Shown: positions 1-7,809 of the stretch, in pieces
Numbering within the stretch: position 1 is the stretch's first letter
Layout of the letters: every line of letters starts with the position of its first letter
NCBI RefSeq assembly: GCF_964063345.1
Contig: NZ_OZ061318.1
Location: forward strand, 496,001 to 560,000
Source: Pseudomonas lini
GTDB lineage: Bacteria; Pseudomonadota; Gammaproteobacteria; Pseudomonadales; Pseudomonadaceae
Direction of reading: 5' to 3'
DNA length: 64,000 nt
Notes under the pieces: model-generated
The model's input: only the letters and a program-made list of their open reading frames with translations
What the model was told of the DNA's origin: nothing
The model's database searches: none
Translations under genes and position numbers: made by a program

Positions 1-416
1 CCGCCTGCCGCGTCAATCAGGGTCGAGCCGACGTGCCACAGCCCGTCGCGGGTCAGTACCGCCGCGCGCAATGGCGTGGCCTGTTCAACGCGGATGCGGA
101 TCGACAGCCACGGCAGCACCCCGGTCAAGGGTTCGAAGTCGACGATTTTCGGCAGCGGATTGAGTTCGGCCCAGGCGAGGATTCGCACCACTTCATCCTT
201 GAACGCCCGGGCGTCAATTTCCAGCGGAACTTGTCGGGCGTCTTCGGCAAATGGCGGCGCGAGCAACTTGACCCGCTCGTCGAACACGAACGGCGCGTCG
301 CCGAGCATCTGCTTGTGATAAAACCCCCACATCACCGACGGCACCGGATCGACATCCGCCGCGTGCGCGGCCAGGGGTAACCAGCAGGCCAACAGACAAC
401 TCGCTCGCCAGTTCAC
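1..416 (-). CDS. quinoprotein dehydrogenase-associated SoxYZ-like carrier (3' end cut by window edge)
   Basis: Reading the minus strand from a GTG at 416 gives 138 open codons that run off the window start. The N-terminus (NWRASCLLACWLPLAAHA) is a signal peptide. After it come DPVPSVMWGF, LGDAPFVFDERVKLLAPP and AEDARQVPLEIDAR, the pattern of the SoxY-like half of the fused SoxYZ-like proteins found beside PQQ alcohol dehydrogenases. The protein should be periplasmic; its role in the quinoprotein pathway is not established. The GTG start overlaps the TAG stop of the upstream gene by one base (TAGTG), so the two are very probably translationally coupled. The carrier-arm C-terminus lies outside the window and could not be checked. 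The family call rests on remembered family pattern plus operon context. Confidence 0.72.
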   Translation of the reverse strand, partial: MNWRASCLLACWLPLAAHAADVDPVPSVMWGFYHKQMLGDAPFVFDERVKLLAPPFAEDARQVPLEIDARAFKDEVVRILAWAELNPLPKIVDFEPLTGVLPWLSIRIRVEQATPLRAAVLTRDGLWHVGSTLIDAAG

Positions 417-1291
417 TATTGATACATCTCGGGCACGTCATACCGCAGGCCGTAACGGGCATAAATGGCTTTCACCGAACCCTCGCGAATCAACGTTTCC
501 AGCGCCTCTTCCACGGCGTAGGCCAGTTGCCGATTGCTTTCATGCACCGCCATGCCGATCTCCCAGAGCTGTTTGCCCATGTTCGGGTAGGCGTTTTCCG
601 CCAGCGCCACTTGCGGGTCGGCGGCCTGATGGACTTGCCAGTCGATCTCGCCGCGCATGGCCATCACCGCATCGACTTCACCGGCCTTCATCGCGGCAAA
701 CGCCTGAGGTACACCTGGATAATGGCGGGTCTTTGCGGCGAGCATGCCGTTGAACACCGAGGTCAGGTAAAACGACGGCACGCTGTCGACTTCGACGCCG
801 ATCGGGTGTTGCTGGAACACCGCGACACTCGCCACCGAGTCCAGTCGACGACGGTCGTAAGCCACTTGCCATTGTTCGGTCTGGTACGGCCCGAACATCA
901 CCACATGGCCGTTTTCCAGCTCACCCAGTTCATTGCGTTTCTGTGAGTAATCGCGATCGTAGGGCACGCGCATCATCAGGTCGGCCAGTTGCTGGTTGTG
1001 CAACTGACTGGCCCGCCAGATGTAATCGCGCAGGTCGTCATCGAGCTTTTCCCCGGCGGGTGCCCAGATCAGTTTCAGGCGTACCCCCATGGCCTTGGCC
1101 AAGGCCTGGGCAAGTTCGACATCGACCCCGCGAGCCTCGCCAGCGTCTTCAAAGCTGTAGGGCGCGAAGTCCTTGTACACCGCGACTTTCAGCTCCGCGG
1201 CGGCGATCATTTCGTCATAGGTACGGACCTGCGCCTGCGCTGTCTGGCAACACAGCCACACAGCGCTGACCAACACCGCGAGCAAACGCAT
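416..1291 (-). CDS. periplasmic substrate-binding protein of the quinoprotein (MoxJ-like) family
   Basis: 291 residues with a signal peptide (MRLLAVLVSAVWLCCQTAQA) followed by a family-3-type solute-binding fold: LKVAVYKDFAPYSFEDAGEA near the start, then RGVDVELAQALAKAMGVRLK. This is the layout of the MoxJ-like binding proteins encoded next to PQQ-dependent alcohol dehydrogenases. They are thought to help mature or serve the dehydrogenase rather than feed a transporter; no permease gene is adjacent. It lies 3 bases downstream of the cytochrome c gene and overlaps the SoxYZ-like gene by one base, so the three form one minus-strand operon. Family membership is fairly sure. The ligand is unknown. 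Confidence 0.8.
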   Translation of the reverse strand: MRLLAVLVSAVWLCCQTAQAQVRTYDEMIAAAELKVAVYKDFAPYSFEDAGEARGVDVELAQALAKAMGVRLKLIWAPAGEKLDDDLRDYIWRASQLHNQQLADLMMRVPYDRDYSQKRNELGELENGHVVMFGPYQTEQWQVAYDRRRLDSVASVAVFQQHPIGVEVDSVPSFYLTSVFNGMLAAKTRHYPGVPQAFAAMKAGEVDAVMAMRGEIDWQVHQAADPQVALAENAYPNMGKQLWEIGMAVHESNRQLAYAVEEALETLIREGSVKAIYARYGLRYDVPEMYQ

Positions 1292-1294
1292 GGG

Positions 1295-1756
1295 TCACTC
1301 CTCGACGTGCACGCTGTCCAGGTAGGTGCGCACCGCCCACAAGGCTTCCTGACTCAGGTAGTCGGCCATCTTCGGCATGTACACCCGGCCGTCACGCACG
1401 GCGCCATGGCGCACGCGTTCGACGAACCATTCATCACCGGCCTCGCCGACGTCGAGCATGCGCAAGTCGGGCGCGATGCCGCCAGACTTGGCTTCCAGGC
1501 CATGACAGGCCGCGCAGTTCTGGTTGTAGGCCGAAGAACCGATTTCCAAAGCCTTATCGCGCTCAGGGGAGGAGCGGTAAGGGTTCGCCGCCGCCCAACC
1601 ATCGGCATCGACCTGCACGCCGGCATCCTTGATCGGGGTCAGTCCCTGGGTTTCGACGGCTTGGGGTACCACGTTGCCGTGGGCCCAGACGGAACCTGCG
1701 TTGATGAAACCGGCCAGCAGTCCGGCAACGAGCAAGGCGTTGCGTTTTGTTGTCAT
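1295..1756 (-). CDS. pedF: cytochrome c, electron acceptor of the PQQ alcohol dehydrogenase (PedF/ExaB type)
   Basis: 153 residues with a signal peptide up to about residue 26 (ending VWAHG) and one class I haem-binding motif CAACH at residues 81-85. A later methionine in RVYMPKMADYL is a plausible sixth ligand. In ethanol-oxidising pseudomonads a cytochrome c550 of this type takes electrons from the periplasmic quinoprotein ethanol dehydrogenase and is encoded beside it. Here it is the first gene of a minus-strand operon with the MoxJ-like and SoxYZ-like genes. A near-palindrome at 1861-1876, 105 bases upstream of the start, matches motifs in front of other units of the locus. The expected alcohol dehydrogenase gene is not next to it inside this window. 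Confidence 0.8.
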   Translation of the reverse strand: MTTKRNALLVAGLLAGFINAGSVWAHGNVVPQAVETQGLTPIKDAGVQVDADGWAAANPYRSSPERDKALEIGSSAYNQNCAACHGLEAKSGGIAPDLRMLDVGEAGDEWFVERVRHGAVRDGRVYMPKMADYLSQEALWAVRTYLDSVHVEE

Positions 1757-1859
1757 TGTTCTGCCCTCAAGATTGCACGCAAAACCTCTTTGAAGAGGCT
1801 ATGGCACCCATCTTAGGAACGGCTTTGCGCCAACCCCATGCTGCTTTGGTGGCCGAGGC

Positions 1860-1988
1860 CTACTCCCTTGGTAGTAGGGCTTGTGGCGCAGGCCCAACCA
1901 GTACCGGTCGGGCGCCGTGAAGCTTGTCGACGCCGATCAGGGTCAGGATCAGCAAAAACGGCAGGAGCAGTGCTTTGAGAATTCGCAT
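1860..1988 (-). CDS. 42-residue hydrophobic small protein
   Basis: ATG at 1988 follows a strong ribosome binding site (GGGGGAG, 7 bases upstream). The translation begins MRILKALLLPFLLILTLIG, a single hydrophobic segment with a positive N-terminus, then a polar proline-rich tail ending LLPRE. It could be a signal-anchored or secreted peptide, or a leader peptide of the pedF operon, whose start is 104 bases further along the same strand. Its TAG stop overlaps the TACTCCCTTGGTAGTA palindrome. No family recognised. The good RBS and membrane-like N-terminus favour a real gene; the length leaves doubt. Confidence 0.5.
   Translation of the reverse strand: MRILKALLLPFLLILTLIGVDKLHGARPVLVGPAPQALLPRE
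1861..1876. promoter_or_regulatory. near-palindromic motif upstream of pedF (site C)
   Basis: TACTCCCTTGGTAGTA lies 105 bases upstream of the cytochrome c start. It matches the motifs at 2056-2070 and 7099-7113 at most positions (TACTMCCTTGGTAST). A candidate regulator site, not a demonstrated one. Confidence 0.45.
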
Positions 1989-2055
1989 GGTCAATCTCCC
2001 CCCTTGAGTGATGGCCGTTGTAGCCCATGCTAAAACCGCGCCGCCCGGGGTGAGT

Positions 2056-2070
2056 TACTACCTTGGTACT
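2056..2070 (+). promoter_or_regulatory. near-palindromic motif upstream of the ABC/beta-propeller operon (site A)
   Basis: TACTACCTTGGTACT, extended as TTACTACCTTGGTACTGG, ends 78 bases before the ATG at 2149. The motif at 7099-7113 shares 17 of 20 bases in the extended form and has almost the same distance (79 bases) to its gene. This suggests a shared activator site in both promoters. A LuxR-type regulator encoded in the locus (7810-8475) is the obvious candidate; that link is inference. Confidence 0.5.
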
Positions 2071-2148
2071 GGCTCATCGGTACTTTCTGCATATTTCCCC
2101 ACCCTCCCAGGGTTCCTATGCTGACGCTACCTGTGATGGAGTGCCTTT

Positions 2149-3333
2149 ATGCGCCAGCTCGCCCCTTATGCCTTGATCTACTTGCTGGCGATTGCCTGCG
2201 CCGCCGGGGTGGCGACCCAGGTTCAGGCGGCGGATGCGCCGTTGCAGGTGCGGATCGGCTACCTCGGTTATCGCCCCGATCCTGGGCCAGTGCTGTCGAA
2301 TGTCATCCCCGAACCGACCGATGCCGGCCTGCGCGGCGCCGAACTGGCGATCACCGACAGCAACAGTACCGGGCACTTTCTCAATCACAGCTACAGCCTG
2401 GTCAGCGCCAGCGTCGACAATCCGGATGCGCTGATCGAAGCGGCCAAAGCCCAACACGAACAAGGCCTGCGTTTGTTTGTGGTGAATGCACCGGTGCAAA
2501 CCCTGCGCAGACTCAGCGCCGTGCTACCCGACAGCCTGCTGTTCAATGCCGGCAGCCCCGATGACAGCCTGCGCAGCACCGATTGCTTGCCGAACGTGCT
2601 GCACAGCCTGCCAAGCCGCGTGATGCTGGCCGATGCGCTGGCGCAATTTCTGGTGCTGCGCAAATGGCAACGGGCGCTGCTGATCGTCGGCCCGACCGCA
2701 GACGATCAAGCCTATGCCGCCGCCCTGCGTCGCGCGGCCAAACGCTTCGGCTTGCAACTGGTGGCGGAGAAAGCCTGGAGTTTCGATAACGACCAGCGCC
2801 GCAGCGCCCAGGCCGACATGCCGCTGTTCACCCAGACCGCCGAGTACGACGTGGTGCTGGTGGCCGATGAGCGCGGTGACTTCGGCGAATACGTGCCCTA
2901 CCAGACCTGGTATCCACGGCCGGTTGCCGGCACTCAAGGCCTGACCCCGGTGGGCTGGCACAAGACCGTAGAAACCTACGGCGCCGCGCAGTTGCAGAAA
3001 CGCTTCGAAGCCCTGGCCGGGCGCTGGATGAACGACCGGGATTTTGCTGCCTGGATGGCCGTACGCAGCATTGCCAGTGCCGTGGGCAAATTGCGTGAGG
3101 CCGATGCCATGGCGATTCGTACGCTTGCAATCAGTGATCAATTGCCGCTGGACGGTTTCAAGGGCCGCAAGCTCAGTTATCGGCCGTGGAACGGTCAGTT
3201 GCGCCAGCCGATCCCCATCGTGCAACCCCGGGCGCTGGTAAGCACCTCGCCGCAAGACGGTTTCCTGCACCCTGTCAACGAAATGGACAGCTTGGGTTAC
3301 GACAAAGCCGAGGTCAGCTGCCGCTTTCTCTGA
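2149..3333 (+). CDS. ABC transporter substrate-binding protein of the PQQ-dependent alcohol dehydrogenase system
   Basis: 394 residues with a signal peptide up to about residue 26 (ending TQVQA). It is followed by a periplasmic binding fold of the branched-chain amino acid receptor type: LQVRIGYLGYRPDPGPVLSN, then ELAITDSNSTGHFLNHSY and a second lobe with LIVGPTADDQAYAAALRRA. The order binding protein, beta-propeller, ATPase, permease matches the PQQ-linked ABC system known from Pseudomonas ethanol-catabolism loci. The substrate is not known; products or toxic intermediates of alcohol oxidation have been suggested for related systems. First gene of a + strand operon of four genes, 36 bases before the next, with motif A upstream. 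Confidence 0.82.
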   Translation: MRQLAPYALIYLLAIACAAGVATQVQAADAPLQVRIGYLGYRPDPGPVLSNVIPEPTDAGLRGAELAITDSNSTGHFLNHSYSLVSASVDNPDALIEAAKAQHEQGLRLFVVNAPVQTLRRLSAVLPDSLLFNAGSPDDSLRSTDCLPNVLHSLPSRVMLADALAQFLVLRKWQRALLIVGPTADDQAYAAALRRAAKRFGLQLVAEKAWSFDNDQRRSAQADMPLFTQTAEYDVVLVADERGDFGEYVPYQTWYPRPVAGTQGLTPVGWHKTVETYGAAQLQKRFEALAGRWMNDRDFAAWMAVRSIASAVGKLREADAMAIRTLAISDQLPLDGFKGRKLSYRPWNGQLRQPIPIVQPRALVSTSPQDGFLHPVNEMDSLGYDKAEVSCRFL

Positions 3334-3369
3334 TCCTTTTTTCACGACAACAACAATAAGGAATCTGCC

Positions 3370-4329
3370 ATGCGCCGCACCCTGCTTTCCTGCGCCCTGC
3401 TGCTCGCCGCCGGGCACGCCGCTGCCAGCACCGCCTGGGTCTCCAACGAAAAGGACAACAGCCTGAGCCTGATCGATCTGCAGACCCTGAAAGTCACCGA
3501 GACCCTGCCCGTCGGCCAGCGCCCGCGCGGCCTGTTGCTTTCCCACGACAATAAGCTGCTGTACATCTGCGCCAGCGATTCGGATCGGGTCCAGGTGATG
3601 GACGTCGCCACGCGCAAGATCATCAAGGAACTGCCCTCGGGCAAGGACCCTGAGCAATTCGCCCTGCACCCCAACAATCGTTGGCTGTATGTCTCCAACG
3701 AGGACGATGCACTGGTGACGGTGATCGACACCGAAACTTCCAAGGTGCTCGGCCAGATCAATGTCGGCGTCGAGCCTGAAGGCATGGCCGTCAGCCCCGA
3801 CGGCAAGTGGGCGGTGAACACCAGTGAAACCACCAACATGCTGCACTGGATCGACACCGGCACCCAGACCTTGGCCGACAACACCCTGGTCGATCAGCGG
3901 CCGCGTTTCGTCGAATTCAATCCCGATGGCTCGCAGCTTTGGGCCTCGGCGGAAATCGGCGGCACGGTGACGATTCTCGACGTCGCCAGCCGCAAGATCC
4001 TCAAGACCCTGACCTTCCAAATCAAAGGCGTACATCCGGACAAAGTCCAACCGGTGGGGATCAAACTCAGCGCCGACGGCAAGTACGGTTTCGTCGCGCT
4101 CGGCCCGGCCAACCATGTGGCAGTGATCGACGCCAAGACCTTCGAGATCCTTGATTACCTGCTGGTGGGCCGACGGGTCTGGCAGATGTCGTTCACCCCG
4201 GATCAACGGCAATTGCTGGCCACTAATGGCGTCAGCGGCGATGTATCGGTGATCGACGTGGACAGCCTCAAGGTCACTAAATCGGTGAAGGTCGGGCGCT
4301 ATCCGTGGGGCGTGGTGGTGACGCCATGA
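3370..4329 (+). CDS. PQQ-dependent catabolism-associated beta-propeller protein
   Basis: 319 residues with a short signal peptide (ending AGHAAAS) and repeated propeller blades of the YVTN type. Recurrent units of about 42 residues include AWVSNEKDNSLSLIDLQTLK, LYICASDSDRVQVMDVATRK, LYVSNEDDALVTVIDTETSK and LLATNGVSGDVSVIDVDSLK. Proteins of this kind are periplasmic and occur only in PQQ-linked ABC operons; the function is unknown and a scaffold or sensor role is possible. The stop overlaps the start of the ATPase gene by 4 bases (ATGA at 4326-4329), so translation is coupled. Confidence 0.82.
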   Translation: MRRTLLSCALLLAAGHAAASTAWVSNEKDNSLSLIDLQTLKVTETLPVGQRPRGLLLSHDNKLLYICASDSDRVQVMDVATRKIIKELPSGKDPEQFALHPNNRWLYVSNEDDALVTVIDTETSKVLGQINVGVEPEGMAVSPDGKWAVNTSETTNMLHWIDTGTQTLADNTLVDQRPRFVEFNPDGSQLWASAEIGGTVTILDVASRKILKTLTFQIKGVHPDKVQPVGIKLSADGKYGFVALGPANHVAVIDAKTFEILDYLLVGRRVWQMSFTPDQRQLLATNGVSGDVSVIDVDSLKVTKSVKVGRYPWGVVVTP

Positions 4330-5069
4330 ACGCTCTTGAAGTCAGCGACCTGAGTTTCGCTTACGGCCAGCGCGAGGCCTTGCGTCAGGTGAGTTTCAGC
4401 CTGGCACCCGGGCGTTTTGCCGCGCTGCTGGGACCGAACGGCGCGGGCAAGTCGACGCTGATCGCCCTGCTCACGCGCCTTTATGATGTGCAGCGCGGTG
4501 ATATTCGGGTCGGTGGCTGCTCCTTGCGCACCTCGGCACGTCCGGCGTTGAAGCAATTGGGTGTGGTGTTCCAGCAAAGCACTTTGGATCTGGACCTTAG
4601 CGTCGAGCAGAACTTGCGTTACCACGCCGCGCTGCATGGATTATCTCGACGCCAGACCGGCCTTCGGGTCGACGCCGAACTGACGCGCCAGGCCCTGACC
4701 GAGCGCCGTCGCGAGCGGGTGCGTGAACTCAATGGAGGTCATCGCCGGCGGGTGGAAATCGCCCGGGCATTGTTGCACGAGCCAAGCCTGTTGCTGCTCG
4801 ACGAGGCGAGCGTCGGCCTCGATCCGGCCAGTCGCCTGGCGCTCAACCAACACATCCGCAGCCTGTGCCGCGAGCACAACATCAGTGTGCTCTGGACCAC
4901 TCATTTGCTGGATGAAGTGCAGCCCAGCGACGACTTGCTGATCCTGCATCAAGGCCGTTTGGTGGCCAGCGGACAGGCCGACGCCCTAAGCCTTGAACAC
5001 GGCGGCGACCTCGGTTCGGCCTTCGCTCGCCTGACCACCTCGCCCTCTTCAGGAGCAGTCGTCAGATGA
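4326..5069 (+). CDS. ABC transporter ATP-binding protein, PQQ-linked system
   Basis: The ATG at 4326, inside ATGA with the previous gene, gives 247 residues beginning MNALEVSDLSFAYGQREALR. An in-frame start 21 bases upstream lies inside the previous gene and is less likely. Walker A is GPNGAGKST, the Q-loop is VFQQSTLDLD, the signature region is RELNGGHRRRVEIARAL, where the canonical LSGGQ has degenerated to LNGGH, and Walker B is LLLLDEASVGLDP. It should power export or import with the permease that follows. The altered signature is visible in the sequence; such changes also occur in relatives. Confidence 0.85.
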   Translation: MNALEVSDLSFAYGQREALRQVSFSLAPGRFAALLGPNGAGKSTLIALLTRLYDVQRGDIRVGGCSLRTSARPALKQLGVVFQQSTLDLDLSVEQNLRYHAALHGLSRRQTGLRVDAELTRQALTERRRERVRELNGGHRRRVEIARALLHEPSLLLLDEASVGLDPASRLALNQHIRSLCREHNISVLWTTHLLDEVQPSDDLLILHQGRLVASGQADALSLEHGGDLGSAFARLTTSPSSGAVVR

Positions 5070-5857
5070 ACGCTTACTGGCAATGTTTCAGCGGTATCGT
5101 GCTGCGCGAATGGCTGCGTTTTGTGTTGCAGCGCACGCGTTTTCTCAGTGCGTTGGTGCGGCCGTTGCTGTGGCTGCTGGTGTTCGCCGCCGGTTTTCGC
5201 GCGGCACTCGGCATCGCCATCATCGAGCCCTACGACACCTACATTCCCTATGAGGTTTACATCATCCCGGGCCTGGCCTGCATGATCCTGTTGTTCAACG
5301 GCATGCAAGGTTCGCTGTCGATGGTCTACGACCGGGAGATGGGCAGCATGCGCGTGCTGTTGACCAGCCCCCTGCCCCGGACTTTCCTGCTGTGCAGCAA
5401 ATTGCTGGCGACATCGCTGATTTCGCTGTTGCAGGTGTATGCCTTTCTGGCGATTGCCTGGCTGTACGGCGTGCAACCGCCGGCCATGGGTTTGTTGCTG
5501 GCGTTGCCGGCGTTGCTGCTGGTGGCGTTGATGCTCAGTGCGCTGGGGCTGTTGCTGTCCAACGCCATCCGTCAGTTGGAGAACTTTGCCGGGGTGATGA
5601 ACTTCGTGATCTTCCCGCTGTTTTTCCTTTCGTCGGCGCTGTATCCACTATGGAAGATGCGCGAATCCAGCGAGTGGTTGTATTGGCTGTGCGCCTTGAA
5701 CCCGTTCACCCATGCGGTGGAACTGGTGCGGTTTGCGCTGTATGAACGTTTCAATCCATTGGCGCTGGCGGTGTGCGTGGGGCTGACGCTGGTGTTCGCC
5801 CTGCTGGCGGTACTCACCTTCAACCCGCAGCATGCGGCCCTGCGCAAAACCAACTGA
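5066..5857 (+). CDS. pedC: ABC transporter permease, PedC type
   Basis: 263 residues with about six hydrophobic segments in the ABC-2 permease pattern. An N-terminal helix LVRPLLWLLVFAAGF is followed by the conserved IPYEVYIIPGLACMILLFNG and a C-terminal FPLFFLSSALYPLWKM. This is the arrangement of drug and lipid exporters. It overlaps the ATPase gene by ATGA at 5066-5069 and is the last gene of the operon. Its final codons and stop (GCGGCCCTGCGCAAAACC then AACTGA) are the start of a 180-bp tandem repeat array; later copies of the array carry a diverged copy of this gene end. Confidence 0.82.
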   Translation: MNAYWQCFSGIVLREWLRFVLQRTRFLSALVRPLLWLLVFAAGFRAALGIAIIEPYDTYIPYEVYIIPGLACMILLFNGMQGSLSMVYDREMGSMRVLLTSPLPRTFLLCSKLLATSLISLLQVYAFLAIAWLYGVQPPAMGLLLALPALLLVALMLSALGLLLSNAIRQLENFAGVMNFVIFPLFFLSSALYPLWKMRESSEWLYWLCALNPFTHAVELVRFALYERFNPLALAVCVGLTLVFALLAVLTFNPQHAALRKTN

Positions 5858-7042
5858 CAACACTGATCCCTGTGGGAGCGGGCTTGCCCGCGATGGCGGT
5901 GTGTCAGTCAACATCAATGCTGGATGTTATGGCCTCATCGCAGGCAAGCCAGCTCCCACAGTTCTGAGGTGTTCCACATATTTGTGTTCACACACTATTC
6001 AGTGTGGGAGCAAGCGGCCTTGCGCAAATCCAGCTGACAACACATCACCCTGTGGGAGCGGGCTTGCCCGCGATGGCGGTGTGTCAGTCAACATCAATGC
6101 TGGATGTTATGGCCTCATCGCAGGCAAGCCAGCTCCCACAGTTCTGAAGTGTTCCACATATTTGTGTTCACACACTATTCAGTGTGGGAGCAAGCGGCCT
6201 TGCGCAAATCCAGCTGACAACACATCACCCTGTGGGAGCGGGCTTGCCCGCGATGGCGGTGTGTCAGTCAACATCAATGCTGGATGTTATGGCCTCATCG
6301 CAGGCAAGCCAGCTCCCACAGTTCTGAAGTGTTCCACATATTTGTGTTCACACACTATTCAGTGTGGGAGCAAGCGGCCTTGCGCAAATCCAGCTGACAA
6401 CACATCACCCTGTGGGAGCGGGCTTGCCCGCGATGGCGGTGTGTCAGCCAACATCAGTACTGGATGTGACGGCCTCATCGCAGGCAAGCCAGCTCCCACA
6501 GTTCTGAGGTGTTCCACATATTTGTGTTCACACACTATTCAGTGTGGGAGCAAGCGGCCTTGCGCAAATCCAGCTGACAACACATCACCCTGTGGGAGCG
6601 GGCTTGCCCGCGATGGCGGTGTGTCAGTCAACATCAATGCTGGATGTTATGGCCTCATCGCGGGCAAGCCCGCTCCCACAGTTCTGAGGTGTTCCACATA
6701 TTTGTGTTCACACACTATTCAGTGTGGGAGCAAGCGGCCTTGCGCAAATCCAGCTGACAACACATCACCCTGTGGGAGCGGGCTTGCCCGCGATGGCGGT
6801 GTGTCAGTCAACATCAATGCTGGATGTTATGGCCTCATCGCAGGCAAGCCAGCTCCCACAGTTCTGAAGTGTTCCACATATTTGTGTTCACACACTATTC
6901 AGTGTGGGAGCAAGCGGCCTTGCGCAAATCCAGCTGACAACACATCACCCTGTGGGAGCGGGCTTGCCCGCGATGGCGGTGTGTCAGTCAACATCAATGC
7001 TGGATGTGACGGCCTCATCGCGGGCAAGCCCGCTCCCACAGG
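5834..7042. repeat. tandem array of 180-bp units, six full and one partial
   Basis: Units begin at 5834, 6014, 6194, 6374, 6554, 6734 and 6914 with exact 180-bp spacing; the last stops after about 129 bases. Each unit starts with a copy of the 3' end of pedC (GCGGCCTTGCGCAAA, then CAGCTGACAACA). It then holds a REP-type inverted pair, TGTGGGAGCGGGCTTGCC facing GGCAAGCC-GCTCCCACA, around a GTGTGTCAGTCAACATCA loop, and ends with TTTGTGTTCACACACTATTC and TGTGGGAGCAAGCGG. Units 5 and 7 keep the perfect right arm (CGGGCAAGCCCGC); the other five share CAGGCAAGCCAGC. Because 180 is a multiple of 3, one frame stays open across the whole array, which is an artefact of the period. The stretch from 5858 to 7192 holds no credible gene. 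Confidence 0.95.
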
Positions 7043-7098
7043 GATCTTCATTGAACACAGCATTGGTGTACGACGCGGGCTCCATAAACTAGACAAAT

Positions 7099-7113
7099 TA
7101 CTACTTTAGTACT
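7099..7113 (+). promoter_or_regulatory. near-palindromic motif upstream of the rhodanese/agmR unit (site B)
   Basis: TACTACTTTAGTACT, extended as TTACTACTTTAGTACTGG, ends 79 bases before the ATG at 7193. It matches site A at 17 of 20 positions with the same spacing. Candidate activator site. Confidence 0.5.
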
Positions 7114-7192
7114 GGTTTACCTGTCTATCGTCGCATTCACAACGCACCGCTACTGGCATGTAATGGGTTCATAACTATAAGGACTGAACCCC

Positions 7193-7750
7193 ATGCCGCG
7201 TGCACGACGTGTTCTGCTGTGCCCTTCTCTCGCCGCGCTGTCGCTGAGCCTGTTGCTGGGCGCCGCGCAGGCTGAAACTGCGCTGTTCTCCGCCGAAGGT
7301 TATCGCACCGGTTTATACCGCAGCCCGACCCCGACTCAGCTCCAGGGTGCGAGTATCATCGATACGCCAGCCCTGCAAAATCTGCTCAAGCACACGCCGC
7401 AGCCGCTGCTGATCGATGTCTACCGCCGGCAATGGCTGCAAGGTCGTTTCATCGAAGACGAGCCCCACGAAAACCTGCCCGGCAGCCATTGGCTGGCCAA
7501 TACCGGTGACGGCGACCTGACGCCCCCGTGGCAGGATTATTTCGCGCGTCACCTGCAGCAATTGACGGCAGGCGACCTGACGCGACCGTTGGTCTTTTAC
7601 TGCCGCTCCGATTGTTGGTTGAGCTGGAACGCGGTAAAACGCGCCGCTTCCATGGGCTATAAAACACTGTATTGGTACCGCGACGGACTGGATGCGTGGC
7701 AAGCGGCGAATCTGCCCGTGATGCCGGCCCGGCCCGAGCCCTTTCCCTGA
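7193..7750 (+). CDS. rhodanese-like CXXCW-type protein of the PQQ locus
   Basis: 185 residues with a signal peptide (ending GAAQAE) and a rhodanese-like fold: LLIDVYRRQWLQGR in the middle and the cysteine stretch VFYCRSDCWLSWNAVKRA near residues 135-152. The family is known as the PQQ-dependent catabolism-associated CXXCW motif protein; here two cysteines flank RSD and the second is followed by W. Export implies a periplasmic role, perhaps in thiol or cofactor chemistry of the quinoprotein pathway, but no activity is established. It is 59 bases upstream of the response regulator and probably shares the promoter marked by site B. Confidence 0.78.
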   Translation: MPRARRVLLCPSLAALSLSLLLGAAQAETALFSAEGYRTGLYRSPTPTQLQGASIIDTPALQNLLKHTPQPLLIDVYRRQWLQGRFIEDEPHENLPGSHWLANTGDGDLTPPWQDYFARHLQQLTAGDLTRPLVFYCRSDCWLSWNAVKRAASMGYKTLYWYRDGLDAWQAANLPVMPARPEPFP

Positions 7751-7809
7751 CGTGAGCGCTTGCGAGTTGTTGCCACACCCTGATCAAAAAAATAATGAGG
7801 TGAAAGGCC

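Noticed and set aside
2524..4212. 562-codon minus-strand reading
   Set aside because: It lies antisense to the binding protein and beta-propeller genes, which have clear domain matches; high GC gives long antisense frames.
5834..7042. CRISPR-like repeat array
   Set aside because: The whole 180-bp unit is repeated, with no unique spacers between short repeats and no cas genes nearby.
5832..7109. Open frame of 425 codons through the tandem array
   Set aside because: It exists only because the 180-bp period is a multiple of three; it begins within pedC in another frame and has no RBS of its own.
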